From NCBI RefSeq assembly GCF_024172125.1, contig NZ_JAMZEA010000001.1, positions 620,001 to 684,000 of the forward strand: a DNA stretch of 64,000 bases, given 5' to 3'. Shown here piece by piece: positions 35,749 to 47,045 of the stretch. Origin of the DNA: Actinomadura rupiterrae (GTDB taxonomy: Bacteria; Actinomycetota; Actinomycetes; Streptosporangiales; Streptosporangiaceae). The notes below the pieces were generated by a model, which was not told where the DNA came from, did no database searches, and saw only the letters and a list, made by a program, of their open reading frames with translations. Position 1 is the first letter of the stretch. Each line of letters starts with the position of its first letter. The position numbers were made by a program, and so were the translations under genes.

Positions 35749-36489
35749 GTGACGACCATTGACCCGAACAGCCCCGTCCCGAAGTACTTCCAGCTCAGGG
35801 CCATCCTGCTGGACATGATCGAGAGCACCGAGCTCCCGGTGGACGCCCCCATACCCTCCGAGCGCGAGCTGTGCGCACGGTACGGGCTGTCGCGCATGAC
35901 CGTCCGGCAGGGCGTCGACCAGCTCGTCTCGGAGGGACGGCTGTACCGGGTGCCCGGCAAGGGCACCTTCGTGGCCCGCCCGAAGATCGAGATGCCGCTG
36001 CGGCTGGTCTCGTTCACCGAGGACATGCTGGCCCGCGGGATGCGTCCCGGCGCGATCGACCTCGACCGCCGCACGCTGCCCGCCGACGCCCGGCTGGCCC
36101 GCGCGTTCGAGGTCGAGCTCGGCACCCCGATCCACCTCATCGAGCGGCTGCGCACCGCCGACGGCGAGCCCATGGCACTCGAACGGGCGCATATCCTCGC
36201 ATCGCTCGCGCCCGACCTGCTCGACCGGCGGCTCGCCGACCGGTCCCTGTACGGCGTCCTCGAAGCGGTGTACGGGCTGGTCTTCGACGCGGGCGACCAG
36301 ACGATCGACGCCGGGCTGGCGGACGCGACCGACGCCCGCCACCTGCACATCCCGCGCGGCAGCGCCGTCCTGCTGCTGCGCCGGCGGTCGTTCACCAACG
36401 GCACGTGCGCCGAGCTCGGCGTGTCGACCTACCGGGCCGACCGCTACCAGGTCCACACGGCGCTGGGCCATCCCCCGACGCGTTCCTGA
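35749..36489 (+). CDS. dasR: GntR/HutC-family regulator of GlcNAc metabolism (DasR)
   Basis: A 246-residue regulator. The N-terminal winged helix (about residues 10-78) contains IPSERELCARYGLSRMTVRQ and LVSEGRLYRVPGKGTFVARP. A UTRA effector domain (about 90-240) follows. Length and position match Streptomyces DasR, which binds dre sites and is released by GlcN-6-P and related sugar phosphates. GTG 35749 is the start. It lies between the two EIIC genes, with dre-like palindromes before both itself and the nagA/nagE1 pair. Identification as DasR rests on context plus operator match. Confidence 0.9.
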   Translation: MTTIDPNSPVPKYFQLRAILLDMIESTELPVDAPIPSERELCARYGLSRMTVRQGVDQLVSEGRLYRVPGKGTFVARPKIEMPLRLVSFTEDMLARGMRPGAIDLDRRTLPADARLARAFEVELGTPIHLIERLRTADGEPMALERAHILASLAPDLLDRRLADRSLYGVLEAVYGLVFDAGDQTIDAGLADATDARHLHIPRGSAVLLLRRRSFTNGTCAELGVSTYRADRYQVHTALGHPPTRS

Positions 36490-36626
36490 CCTCCGGCAGT
36501 CCCCGACCCCTCACCCGCTTCCCGCTCCACCCCGTCCCTACCGGGCCCCTCTGTCCCCGCGGTTCCAGGCCATCTCCGTCCCGGAGCCGACACCCCATGC
36601 AGTGACCAAGGAGAGGAAAACCCCTG

Positions 36627-38036
36627 ATGAGTGCCACCACCGCCGTCGGCGACGCTTCGGGACGAGGTTCCCGCGCGCTCGGCGTGCTGCAGCGGATCGG
36701 CCGCAGCCTGATGCTGCCGATCGCCGTCATGCCCGCCGCGGGCCTGCTGCTCCGGCTCGGCCAGCCCGACGTCATCGGCCAGAACAAGGACGCCTGGCTC
36801 AACTTCTCCGGCGCCGACCGGGTCGCCGAGATCTTCGCCGGCGCCGGCGGCGCGATCTTCGACTGGCTCCCGCTGCTGTTCGCCGTAGGCGTGGCGATCG
36901 GCTTCGCGCGCAAGTCGGACGGTTCGACCGCGCTCGCCGCCGTGGTGGGCTACCTGGTCTTCCACTACGTCAGCATGACGATGTTCTTCCACACCTTCGA
37001 CAAGGACAGCAAGGTCTACGCGAAGATCACCAAGCAGCTGTTCGACCCGGACCACCCGGGCAAGCCGAAGGTGGCGCTGGACCTCGCCGCGGCCAACCCG
37101 ACCAAGGTCCTCGGCGGCATCGTCATCGGCCTCACCGCCGCGCTGCTCTACCAGCGCTACTACCGCATCAAGCTGCCGACCTGGCTGGCCTTCTTCGGCG
37201 GGCGCCGGTTCGTCCCCATCATCACCTCCTTCGCCGCCGTCGTGATCGGCCTGGCCTTCGGCTTCGTCTGGCCGACCCTCGGTGACTGGATCGCCAGCTT
37301 CGGCGAGTGGATGGCCCGCAACAGCACCATCGGCGCCGGCGTGTACGGCGTCATCAACCGCCTGCTGCTGCCCTTCGGCCTGCACCACATCGCCAACAAC
37401 GTCGTCTGGACGCAGATCCCCGACTGCACCGTCGGCGGCAAGACCTACAGCGGCGACCTGGTCTGCTACCTGAACGGCGCGGACGGCACCGGCTGGTCCA
37501 TGACCGGCTACTTCCCCGTCCTGATGTTCGGCCTGCCCGCCGCGGCCATCGCCATGTGGCTGGCCGCGCCCAAGCACCGCCGCCCCGCGGTCGGCGGCAT
37601 CATGATCTCCGCCGCCGTCACCGCGTTCGTCACCGGCATCACCGAGCCGATCGAGTTCGCGTTCGTGTTCATCGCGCCGGCCCTGTACGCGGTGCACGCG
37701 CTCCTGACCGGCATCTCGATGGCGCTCGCCGACGCGTTCGGCATGAAGCTCGGCTTCAGCTTCTCCGCGGGCGCGATCGACATGGCGATCAACGGGTCCA
37801 AGAGCAACACGCACAACCTGCTCGGGCTGATCGCCATGGGCCTGGTGTACGCGGTGATCTACTTCGTGCTCTTCTACTTCATCATCAAGAAGTTCAACCT
37901 GCCGACGCCGGGCCGCGAGCCGGAGAACACCGAGTCGGTCGTGGCCGACGCCGCCGCGTCCCCCGAACTCGCCGGCGCCACCGCCGGCGGCGGCGAGGGC
38001 AAGTCGCGCAAGCGCGGCAAGCAGGCCGCAGGCTAA
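36627..38036 (+). CDS. nagE2: PTS EIIC, GlcNAc permease (paralogue 2)
   Basis: A 469-residue paralogue of nagE1, sharing LQRIGRSLMLPIAVMPAAG, FGLHHIANNVVW and ITGITEPIEFAFVFIAP. It has a longer outside loop containing two cysteines (DCTVGG, LVCYL) that nagE1 lacks. A 50-residue Ala/Lys/Arg-rich C-terminal tail is also unique to it. AAGGAGAGGAAA precedes ATG 36627. It lies 137 bases after dasR and may be co-transcribed. It needs the separate EIIB (31362) and EIIA (30895). Confidence 0.93.
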   Translation: MSATTAVGDASGRGSRALGVLQRIGRSLMLPIAVMPAAGLLLRLGQPDVIGQNKDAWLNFSGADRVAEIFAGAGGAIFDWLPLLFAVGVAIGFARKSDGSTALAAVVGYLVFHYVSMTMFFHTFDKDSKVYAKITKQLFDPDHPGKPKVALDLAAANPTKVLGGIVIGLTAALLYQRYYRIKLPTWLAFFGGRRFVPIITSFAAVVIGLAFGFVWPTLGDWIASFGEWMARNSTIGAGVYGVINRLLLPFGLHHIANNVVWTQIPDCTVGGKTYSGDLVCYLNGADGTGWSMTGYFPVLMFGLPAAAIAMWLAAPKHRRPAVGGIMISAAVTAFVTGITEPIEFAFVFIAPALYAVHALLTGISMALADAFGMKLGFSFSAGAIDMAINGSKSNTHNLLGLIAMGLVYAVIYFVLFYFIIKKFNLPTPGREPENTESVVADAAASPELAGATAGGGEGKSRKRGKQAAG

Positions 38037-38109
38037 CCCCTCAAGGCCGGGCCCAGCCCGCCCGGCCACCCGAGGCGCTCCGGCCCCCTACCGGAGCCCG
38101 CCTCACCCC

Positions 38110-38146
38110 GCGACGGCGGGGCGCACCTCCCGCGCCCCGCCGTCGC
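38110..38146 (+). terminator. terminator after nagE2
   Basis: A 15-bp perfect stem (GCGACGGCGGGGCGC and complement) with a 7-base loop, 73 bases past the stop. It is followed by CTCATTCC. Confidence 0.75.
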
Positions 38147-38194
38147 CTCATTCCAACCCCGCCCCGAACCCCCACACACCAGCGCCACCCGCCC

Positions 38195-38480
38195 TACCTG
38201 CGTTGCATGCACCACGTGCGCTCCGTGCGCCACGTGCGCTGCCCACGCGCACCGCCCTAGCGCGCCGCGTGCGCTGCCTGCCTTCGCCCGCCCTACTGCA
38301 GCGCCCACCCCGCCCGTCCAACCTGCGCTGCCCGCACGCACCGTCCAACCGCGCCGCCTGTGCTGCCTGCCTTCGCCCGCCCTACGCGCAGCGCCCTCGC
38401 CGCCCGGCCCACCTGCACTGCCCTACCGCGCAGCGCTGCGTGCGCTGCCTGCATTTGCGTGCGCTGTGTGCAGCGCCCGC
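38195..38480. repeat. degenerate direct repeats, about 89-bp unit
   Basis: GCTGCCTGCCTTCGCCCGCC starts at 38273 and again at 38362. The flanks (GCGCACCG-CC upstream; GCAGCGCCC downstream) are also similar. Shorter GTGCGCTGC/GCCCTACC echoes fill the rest. Confidence 0.7.
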
Positions 38481-38623
38481 GCTGACCGTCCTACCTGCGC
38501 TTCCTGTGCTGCGTGCGCTGTCTGGGCTGCTCGCTGACTGCGGGGTGGCGGGCCTTTGTTGGGGCGGGTTCTAGGTCGGCTCTAGCGCGGGTAGGCGTCC
38601 GGCAGGACGGGGTGGGGGAAAGC

Positions 38624-38657
38624 GAACGGCCCCGGTCTTCAAAGACCGGGGCCGTTC
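38624..38657 (-). terminator. intrinsic terminator of secA
   Basis: A 16-bp perfect stem (GAACGGCCCCGGTCTT and complement) with a minimal loop, 10 bases past the secA stop. GCTTTCC follows on the minus strand. Confidence 0.85.
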
Positions 38658-38666
38658 TAGGTCGGG

Positions 38667-41513
<2,847 letters not shown>

Positions 41514-41701
41514 TCTCGGAGGCTCCTTGCAGATCGTGGGTCACCGCCGACCGGCGGCACGCACACCACACGTACGATGCCATCGTAGGCGAGACTCAGA
41601 ATGGTCTAGGTCACCCTGCGATCGCAATCCCGGCCCGCGTTACTCCCTGCGACGGGGGTCCGGGACAATCATCCTGAACACTCTGAGGGGAGGGGCCCAA
41701 A

Positions 41702-42037
41702 TTGTCCGATGAGTACGGCTCGCACGCCGGTCGGCCGAGTTCCTGGCTGGCGGTCACCGTGATCTTCGTGGGATTCGCCGTGGGCGGGGTCGCGCTCTGC
41801 CTGGGACCGCAGTGGGTGCTGGTCTGGGTCGGAGCCGCGATCGTCGTGCTCGGCCTGGTGCTGAGCGCGCTCGTCCACGTCTTCTCCGACGTCGTGGTGG
41901 ACGCGCCGCGCGTCATGCCGGAGATCGTGGACTACTCGGTCTTCGGCAGCCGCACCGACAAGCGCCGCGGCGGCCTGGCGGGCGAGACCAGCTCGAAGCC
42001 GGTCACGTCCGACACCCAGCACACCCCGCACGGCTGA
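41702..42037 (+). CDS. small two-span membrane protein (HGxxPAAW-like)
   Basis: A 111-residue protein with two membrane spans (about residues 15-36 and 40-62) and a conserved-looking cytosolic tail (VVVDAPRVMPEIVDYSVFGSR). The N-terminus SHAGRPSSWLAVTVIFVGF matches in pattern the small actinobacterial HGxxPAAW family of unknown function. It appears to start at TTG 41702 behind GGGGAGGGG. It diverges from secA across about 190 bases. Confidence 0.75.
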   Translation: MSDEYGSHAGRPSSWLAVTVIFVGFAVGGVALCLGPQWVLVWVGAAIVVLGLVLSALVHVFSDVVVDAPRVMPEIVDYSVFGSRTDKRRGGLAGETSSKPVTSDTQHTPHG

Positions 42038-42381
42038 TCTCGCGCCGCGTCCGCCCTCCGGAGCGACGCGCCGCCCTCGCGGCATCCGCTCGCTCGTGGT
42101 GGCGTCCTCGTGGTGGTGCGTGTGCGGCGGTGCGCATGTGGCGATCGGCCTCCCAGCGACCGCCCGGTGCGATCGACGTCCGGCCCGCCGACCTGGATCC
42201 GCGTTCCCCTCTCTGACGGGGACGCCCTTCCAGGTCTGGCGGGCCGACGCATTTCGGCCGCCCTTTTCCGGCCGGGCCGAGCTTCCCCCCTGGGCCGCGA
42301 GCATTACTTTTAGTGCGCGCCTGTCACTAACCGTGCGTATCGGTCGATGGCCTGTTGGTCGGGGACGCGGGTTCGGACCGG
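42038..42381. other. intergenic region, nothing recognised
   Basis: 344 bases between a plus-strand gene end and a minus-strand gene end. No terminator hairpin with a long stem stood out, and no open frame has coding character. Confidence 0.4.
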
Positions 42382-42909
42382 TCAGCGGCGCGTGGCGCGC
42401 ATTTCCTGGACGAGTTCGAACGCCTCGCCTTCCGCGTCGTTGGTGGACCGGGGGTCGGGCGTCTCGACGAGGCCGCGCCAGAGGAAGGACGTGTCGGTGA
42501 TCTCAGTGAACGTCCAGCGCGTGCGCCGGCCGTCCGGGGCGCGGCCTTCCTGGACGATGTCCGGACCGTCCGCGCATCCGACTTGGCTGACGAACGAGCC
42601 GGAGAACGGGTCGTTCCAGGTGATCCGCCAGGTCCCGGGGGACGAGACGTAGTAGCTCCGCAGCGTGGTGCCGGGATACCGGTTGATACCCGGGCAGTAC
42701 AGGACGTCCTGGATGGCCCGACCCCCCAGGACCCAGCCGAAGCACCAGCGTCCGAGGACGGTGCGCCACTCGCCGTCGGGGCCCGGGTGACGGTTCTCGA
42801 TCTCCCACTCGCCGACGAACCGCCCGTAGAGCATCAGATCGGCGGCGTGGGCCGGGTCAGGGCCGTCCGCGGCGAGCATCCGGAGCATCGGGTCGTCCAT
42901 GCGGTTCAT
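42382..42909 (-). CDS. small lipocalin/calycin-like protein of unknown function
   Basis: A 175-residue soluble protein with repeated beta-strand pattern (YGRFVGEWEIE, TVLGRWCFGWVLGGRAIQDVL, GTTLRSYYVSSPGTWRITW, SFVSQVG). This suggests a calycin or DUF1579-like beta-barrel that could bind a small hydrophobic ligand. ATG 42909 overlaps the upstream glycosylase TGA (ATGA). ATG 42900, three codons later, has AGAGG at better spacing and may be the real start. Coupling to a DNA glycosylase-like gene is unexplained. Confidence 0.75.
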   Translation of the reverse strand: MNRMDDPMLRMLAADGPDPAHAADLMLYGRFVGEWEIENRHPGPDGEWRTVLGRWCFGWVLGGRAIQDVLYCPGINRYPGTTLRSYYVSSPGTWRITWNDPFSGSFVSQVGCADGPDIVQEGRAPDGRRTRWTFTEITDTSFLWRGLVETPDPRSTNDAEGEAFELVQEMRATRR

Positions 42910-44177
42910 CCTCTTTCGACGAGTTCCTTGATGTGCGGTTCGGCGCGTTCGACCCGGATCGCGTCGCAGCCGACCCATCCGGCGGCGGTGAGGAGCGCGG
43001 TGCGCAGGGCTTCGGCGCCCTCTTCCAGGCGCGCCGCCGACCTGGTCATGCGGGGTTCGAGCGAGGCCTGGCGCGCGACGAGCGTGGTCCCTTCGCGGGC
43101 GGGGTCGACGCGTCCGACCAGGCGTCCGCCGGAGAGCACCGGCATCGTGAAGTAGCCGTGGACGCGCTTCGCCTTCGGGACGTACGCCTCCAGCCGGTGA
43201 TCGAAGTCGAAGACGCGGGACGTCCTCGCGCGGTCCCAGACCAGCGAGTCGAACGGGGACAGCAGCGTCGTGACGTGCCTGCCGCGCGGTGGCGCAGCGA
43301 GCGCCTCCGGATCGGCCCACGCCTGGTGCCGCCAGCCCTGGACCCGCACCGGCACCAGCCCGGACGCCTCGATCACGGCGTCCACCTGGTCCGCTTTGAG
43401 GCGGTAGTAGTCGGCGAGGTCCGCGCGTGTCGCCACGCCGAGCGCCCGCCCCGCCAGCCGGACGAGCCGGGTCAGGCAGGCAGCGTCGTCGGGCTCATGA
43501 CCGAAAAGCTCGTCCGGGACGACCCGTTCCGCCAGGTCGTACACCCGCCGCCAGCCGACGCGCTGGACGCACGCGACCTCCCCGACGTCCCAGAGCCACT
43601 CGATGCCGATCTTGTGGTCGCTCCACTCCCACCAGTCGCCGCCGGCCTTCGCGCCGCCGAGCTCCTTGGTCGTCAGCGGGCCCTCGGCCTTGAGCTTCGC
43701 GCGGATCTCCTCGCACACGCCGTCCGGCACCTTGTGCCAGCGGAGGCCCTTCCGCCGGAACTGCCGCCGCCGGAACGCCATCGTCGGCCATTCCTCGATG
43801 GGCAGGATCGACGCCGCGTGCGCCCAGTACTCGAACGCGACCGGCCCGACCGCGCCTTTCGTGCGGACGGCCGACTCGTCGCGGACGGGCGGCGCCCAGT
43901 AGGCGTCCTCGATCTTCTCCTTGCGCACGGCTCCGAGCCGGGCATAAGGGACGAGCTCGTGCGAGCGCGCCAGCACCGAGATCGTGTCGAGCTGGACGGC
44001 GCCGAGCCGCGACAGCACGCCGGGCACGCCACCGCGCCTGGCGTCCGCGCCCAGCAGGCCCTGGGCCCGCAACGCCAGCCGCCGAGCCTCGTCCGCGCTC
44101 AGCTCCGCCTCAGCCCTGTCAGGAGTCCTCGTCTTGACCACGCCGCGATCGTAAGCCACGACACCGACAAAACGCAT
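42906..44177 (-). CDS. YcaQ/AlkX-type DNA glycosylase (winged-helix family)
   Basis: A 423-residue protein of the HTH_42/YcaQ family, whose studied members unhook interstrand crosslinks or remove alkylated bases. The catalytic QxD motif is present as Q62-L-D64 in LGAVQLDTISVLARSHEL. Three winged-helix-like segments follow (for example EIRAKLKAEGPLTTKEL and ATRADLADYYRLKADQV), then LSPFDSLVWDRAR and the conserved VHGYFTMPVL near the end. ATG 44177 gives 12 residues more than GTG 44141, which may be the true start. It is coupled to the downstream calycin-like gene. Confidence 0.88.
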   Translation of the reverse strand: MRFVGVVAYDRGVVKTRTPDRAEAELSADEARRLALRAQGLLGADARRGGVPGVLSRLGAVQLDTISVLARSHELVPYARLGAVRKEKIEDAYWAPPVRDESAVRTKGAVGPVAFEYWAHAASILPIEEWPTMAFRRRQFRRKGLRWHKVPDGVCEEIRAKLKAEGPLTTKELGGAKAGGDWWEWSDHKIGIEWLWDVGEVACVQRVGWRRVYDLAERVVPDELFGHEPDDAACLTRLVRLAGRALGVATRADLADYYRLKADQVDAVIEASGLVPVRVQGWRHQAWADPEALAAPPRGRHVTTLLSPFDSLVWDRARTSRVFDFDHRLEAYVPKAKRVHGYFTMPVLSGGRLVGRVDPAREGTTLVARQASLEPRMTRSAARLEEGAEALRTALLTAAGWVGCDAIRVERAEPHIKELVERG

Positions 44178-44554
44178 ACGCCGGTGTCAACGAGACCCTC
44201 CGTCGGCCACGGCTCGCCCCAAAAAGCCCGGATGACCTCGGACGACCCGGACGCCCCGCCTCAATTCGGAAGCCCCAGCTCGCCTCGGACATCCCGGGAC
44301 GGCCATGGCTCGCCCCGAAAGGCCCGGATCGCCACGGGCAACCCCGGACGACCTCGGCTCGCCCCTCCAAGCCCGAACGACCCGGCTCGCCTCAGAAGGC
44401 CGGGACCACCTCCGTCAACCCGGCTCGGCGTCGGCTCGGCGTCGGCTCGGCGTCGGCTCGGCGTCGGCTCGGCGTCGGCTCGGCCTCGGCTCGCGTCGAG
44501 GGCCCGGCGAGGCCGGATGGCCTCACCTGATCGGCCGGAGCGCGCCGCGCCCGA
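44178..44554. other. repeat-rich intergenic region
   Basis: 377 bases between the glycosylase start and the response-regulator stop. Degenerate copies of GGCTCGCCCC-AAAGCCCGGA recur (about 44208, 44303, 44353, 44391). An exact 11-bp array follows at 44421-44496. Confidence 0.6.
44421..44496. repeat. 11-bp tandem repeat, about seven copies
   Basis: CGGCTCGGCGT five times without change (44421-44475), then CGGCTCGGCCT and a truncated copy. Confidence 0.95.
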
Positions 44555-45223
44555 TCAGGTGATCTCTAGAAGCTTCTCCCGGACGGCGTACACCACGGCC
44601 TCCATCCGGGAGTGGAGCTGCAGCTTCTCCAGGATGTTCCGGACGTGGTTCTTGACGGTGTTCTCGGAGATGAACAGCTCCCGGGCGATCTCCCGGTTGC
44701 CGAGCCCGCGCGCGACGAGCCGCAGAACCTCCATCTCGCGGTCGGTCAGCCGAGGCGCCGGAACCTGCTGCGTCCGCTCCTCGCTGCGCTTGGCGAGCGC
44801 GGCGAACTCGGTGATCAGCTTGGACGCCATGGACGGGCTGATCAGCGACTGCCCGCCGTGCACCGCGCGCACCGCCTGCGGGACCTCGTCGATAGAGATC
44901 TCCTTGAGCAGGTAGCCGCTGGCCCCGGCCTTGATCGCCTCGAAGAGGTCCTCCTCCTCGTCGCTGATCGTCAGCATCACGATCTTCGCGCTGGGCGCCG
45001 CGTCCTTGATCGCCGTGCAGGCCTCGATGCCGCTGCGGCGCGGCATCCGGATGTCCATGAGGACGACGTCGGGCAGCAGGTCGCCCGCCATCTGGACGGC
45101 CTCGTGCCCGTCCCCGCCCTCGCCGATCACCTCGATGTCGGGTTCGGCCTGGAGCACCATCTCCAGTCCCCGCCTGAACAGGGCGTGATCGTCCACGATC
45201 AGTACCCGGATCGGATCCCCCAC
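44555..45223 (-). CDS. NarL/FixJ-family response regulator
   Basis: A 222-residue two-domain regulator. The receiver domain has DDH at 11-13, phospho-acceptor Asp57 in [11 protein letters not shown] in MLTISD and the lysine in YLLKE. The C-terminal LuxR helix-turn-helix (about 155-215; [36 protein letters not shown]) follows. GTG 45223 has GGGAGAGG nine bases upstream and is the natural start. The same frame stays open for 572 more codons upstream through repeat-rich DNA. No histidine kinase gene adjoins, so it is an orphan here. Confidence 0.93.
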   Translation of the reverse strand: MGDPIRVLIVDDHALFRRGLEMVLQAEPDIEVIGEGGDGHEAVQMAGDLLPDVVLMDIRMPRRSGIEACTAIKDAAPSAKIVMLTISDEEEDLFEAIKAGASGYLLKEISIDEVPQAVRAVHGGQSLISPSMASKLITEFAALAKRSEERTQQVPAPRLTDREMEVLRLVARGLGNREIARELFISENTVKNHVRNILEKLQLHSRMEAVVYAVREKLLEIT

Positions 45224-46139
45224 CTGCGCATCCTCTCCCTGCGCACCACCGGCCGACGTCTCCGCGCGCGCGGACCCGCCTGCCGGACCGCCACTTGCGC
45301 CACCGGCCGGAACGCCACCGCTCCGGCCCGCGGCCCCACTTGCCGACCCCTCGGAAACCACGGCCCGCGGAACCTCACCGCCTCGGACCGCCGGCCCGGA
45401 GGAGCCACTGCCCGCACCGCCGACGCGAACCGCCCCGGACGCGCCGACCGTCACCCCGCGAAACCCGCCGCCCGCCGTACGCCCGTCATCGACCCGCGCC
45501 CGACCGGCCGCTCCACGACCGTCCACCACCCGCTCACGACCATTCAAGACAGGGCCAACGACCTCACGGCCGGCCAACGCCACACCCTCACCCAACGCAC
45601 AAGCGCCCGGGTCGGATCCCGAATCCCCGAACCCGAATCCCCGAAACCCCCGACCAGAACGCCGATCCCCGACCCGGACCGGCCCCCTCAAAGACGCGCC
45701 GACGGAGCGAGCACCCGCGACCTCAGCCCGCCCACCTGCGAAACCGTCCCGCGCAGCCGGCCGTCCGCACCGTCCACCCGAACCATCGGGCCGCGCAGAC
45801 TCCACTGCGCCACCCTCACCAGACGAGACGAACGCAGCCGTCCCGCCCACCTCAAGCCTTGCGTCCCTGCAACCGAACACCGAAGGCGCAACCCCACCAG
45901 GCCCGCCCTCAAACCAAGCAGCCGCCCCTCCCAAGGACCCCGCCCCACCAGGAGCCAGCCCCTCACCGAAACGCGAAGCGGCCCCTTGAAGGCCCCCAAA
46001 CCCCAGCGCACCCTCAAATACCGCGGGCACCCCCGCCAAACGCGCCGCTGCAACAGCTCCCCGCACAGCCCCAGACCACCGAGACGCACGCTCCAGATCC
46101 GCGGCCGCCGCCAACGCACGCCCCCACCTGAAAACTTCC

Positions 46140-46610
46140 TGGGCAGGCCCAGAACACCGGGGCGCGACAGCGAAGCCCATGGGCGCCCCAGACGAGCACG
46201 CTGTCCCTACCGGCCCTTGCGCAGAGCCCGCGTGCCGGGGCACGACGGCGAAGCCTGTGGGCGTTCCGGATGGGCGCGCTGCCCCTGCGGGTTGCGCGGG
46301 GCCCGCGTGCCGGGGCCCGACGTCGAAGACCGCCGGCGTCCCAGACGGGCGCGTTGTCCCTGCGGGCCCTTGCGCGGAGCCCGGGTGCCGGGGCACGACG
46401 GCGAAGCCTGTGGGTGTTCCGGACGGGCGCGTTGCTCCTGCGGGCACTTGCGCAGGGCCCGCGTGCCGGGGGGTGACGGCGAAACCCGATGGCGGCCCGG
46501 ATGGGCGCGTTGACTCTGCGGGCCCTTGCGTGGGGTCCGGGTGTCGGGGCGGGACCTCGGAATCGGCGGGCGTCCTGGGCGGGCGCGGGGATTCGGGGGT
46601 TACTTGTGCG
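46140..46610. repeat. 75/78-bp tandem repeat, about six copies
   Basis: The motif GGCGAAGCCTGTGGGCGTTC and variants recur at about 46168, 46246, 46321, 46399, 46477 and 46555. All spacings are multiples of three. Each copy also carries GGGCGCG and a GCCCGCGTGCCGGGG-type block. Confidence 0.88.
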
Positions 46611-46899
46611 GGGGCAGAGGGTCGGGACGGGGGGTTGGGGGCCGAGTGAGGTGGTGCAGGTACTGGGGGCGTAGTGGGGGGTGGGGGGTTCATTGCGGGC
46701 GGGTGGGAAGTGGACAAGGGGGACAGAGTGGGGGGCGGGGGCGCGGGGGCGCCGCGAGCCTCGGGGTTCTCGCTCACCAGAGTCGCGGCGTGGAGGTGAA
46801 CGCCGCTTCCCCCCTTCACTGTCAGTGATCTGGGTCGGCCGGAGGAACCGGAGGCCGGTGTCGCCCCGGGGAACGCTTGGCGTGGCGGCGGCGGGGACC

Positions 46900-46940
46900 G
46901 GTGGCGCGGCACGGCCTCAAGGGGGTCGTGCCGCGCCACC
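46900..46940 (-). terminator. hairpin downstream of hpf
   Basis: A 14-bp perfect stem (GGTGGCGCGGCACG and complement) with a 13-base loop, about 105 bases beyond the hpf stop. No T-run. Confidence 0.5.
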
Positions 46941-47002
46941 GCCCCGAGCGCGGCGGGCGGTCCGTACCGCCGCCGTCACGGCTTGCTGGTAACGCCTTTC
47001 TA

Positions 47003-47017
47003 GATCATGACATGATC
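47003..47017. promoter_or_regulatory. perfect 15-bp palindrome after hpf
   Basis: GATCATG-A-CATGATC, 28 bases past the hpf stop, in an A/T-rich patch. It could be a protein-binding site or part of the transcript end; no cognate regulator is known. Confidence 0.4.
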
Positions 47018-47045
47018 CGGGCGGTGACGTGACGCAAGTGCCACA

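Larger units (their letters stand above)
38037..38666. other. convergent region nagE2 / secA with repeats
   Basis: 630 bases. A strong hairpin (38110-38146) ends nagE2 and another (38624-38657) ends secA. Between them lies GCGCTGCC/GCCCTACC-type repeated DNA with one unit of about 89 bp present twice. No gene is supported. Confidence 0.6.
45224..47045. other. 1.8-kb region of open but doubtful coding potential
   Basis: Between hpf and the response regulator. The regulator's frame continues back to an ATG at 46939 without a stop, encoding Gly/Ala/Ser/Pro-rich sequence and six copies of a 25-26 residue repeat. Third-position G/C is visibly lower than in real neighbours, and other frames are open too. 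I do not call it a gene; see the finding at 45224-46939. Confidence 0.5.

Noticed and set aside
46179..46649. Plus-strand gene encoding proline/glycine/cysteine repeats
   Set aside because: All frames through the 75/78-bp repeat are open; no ribosome binding site, signal or family supports one of them.
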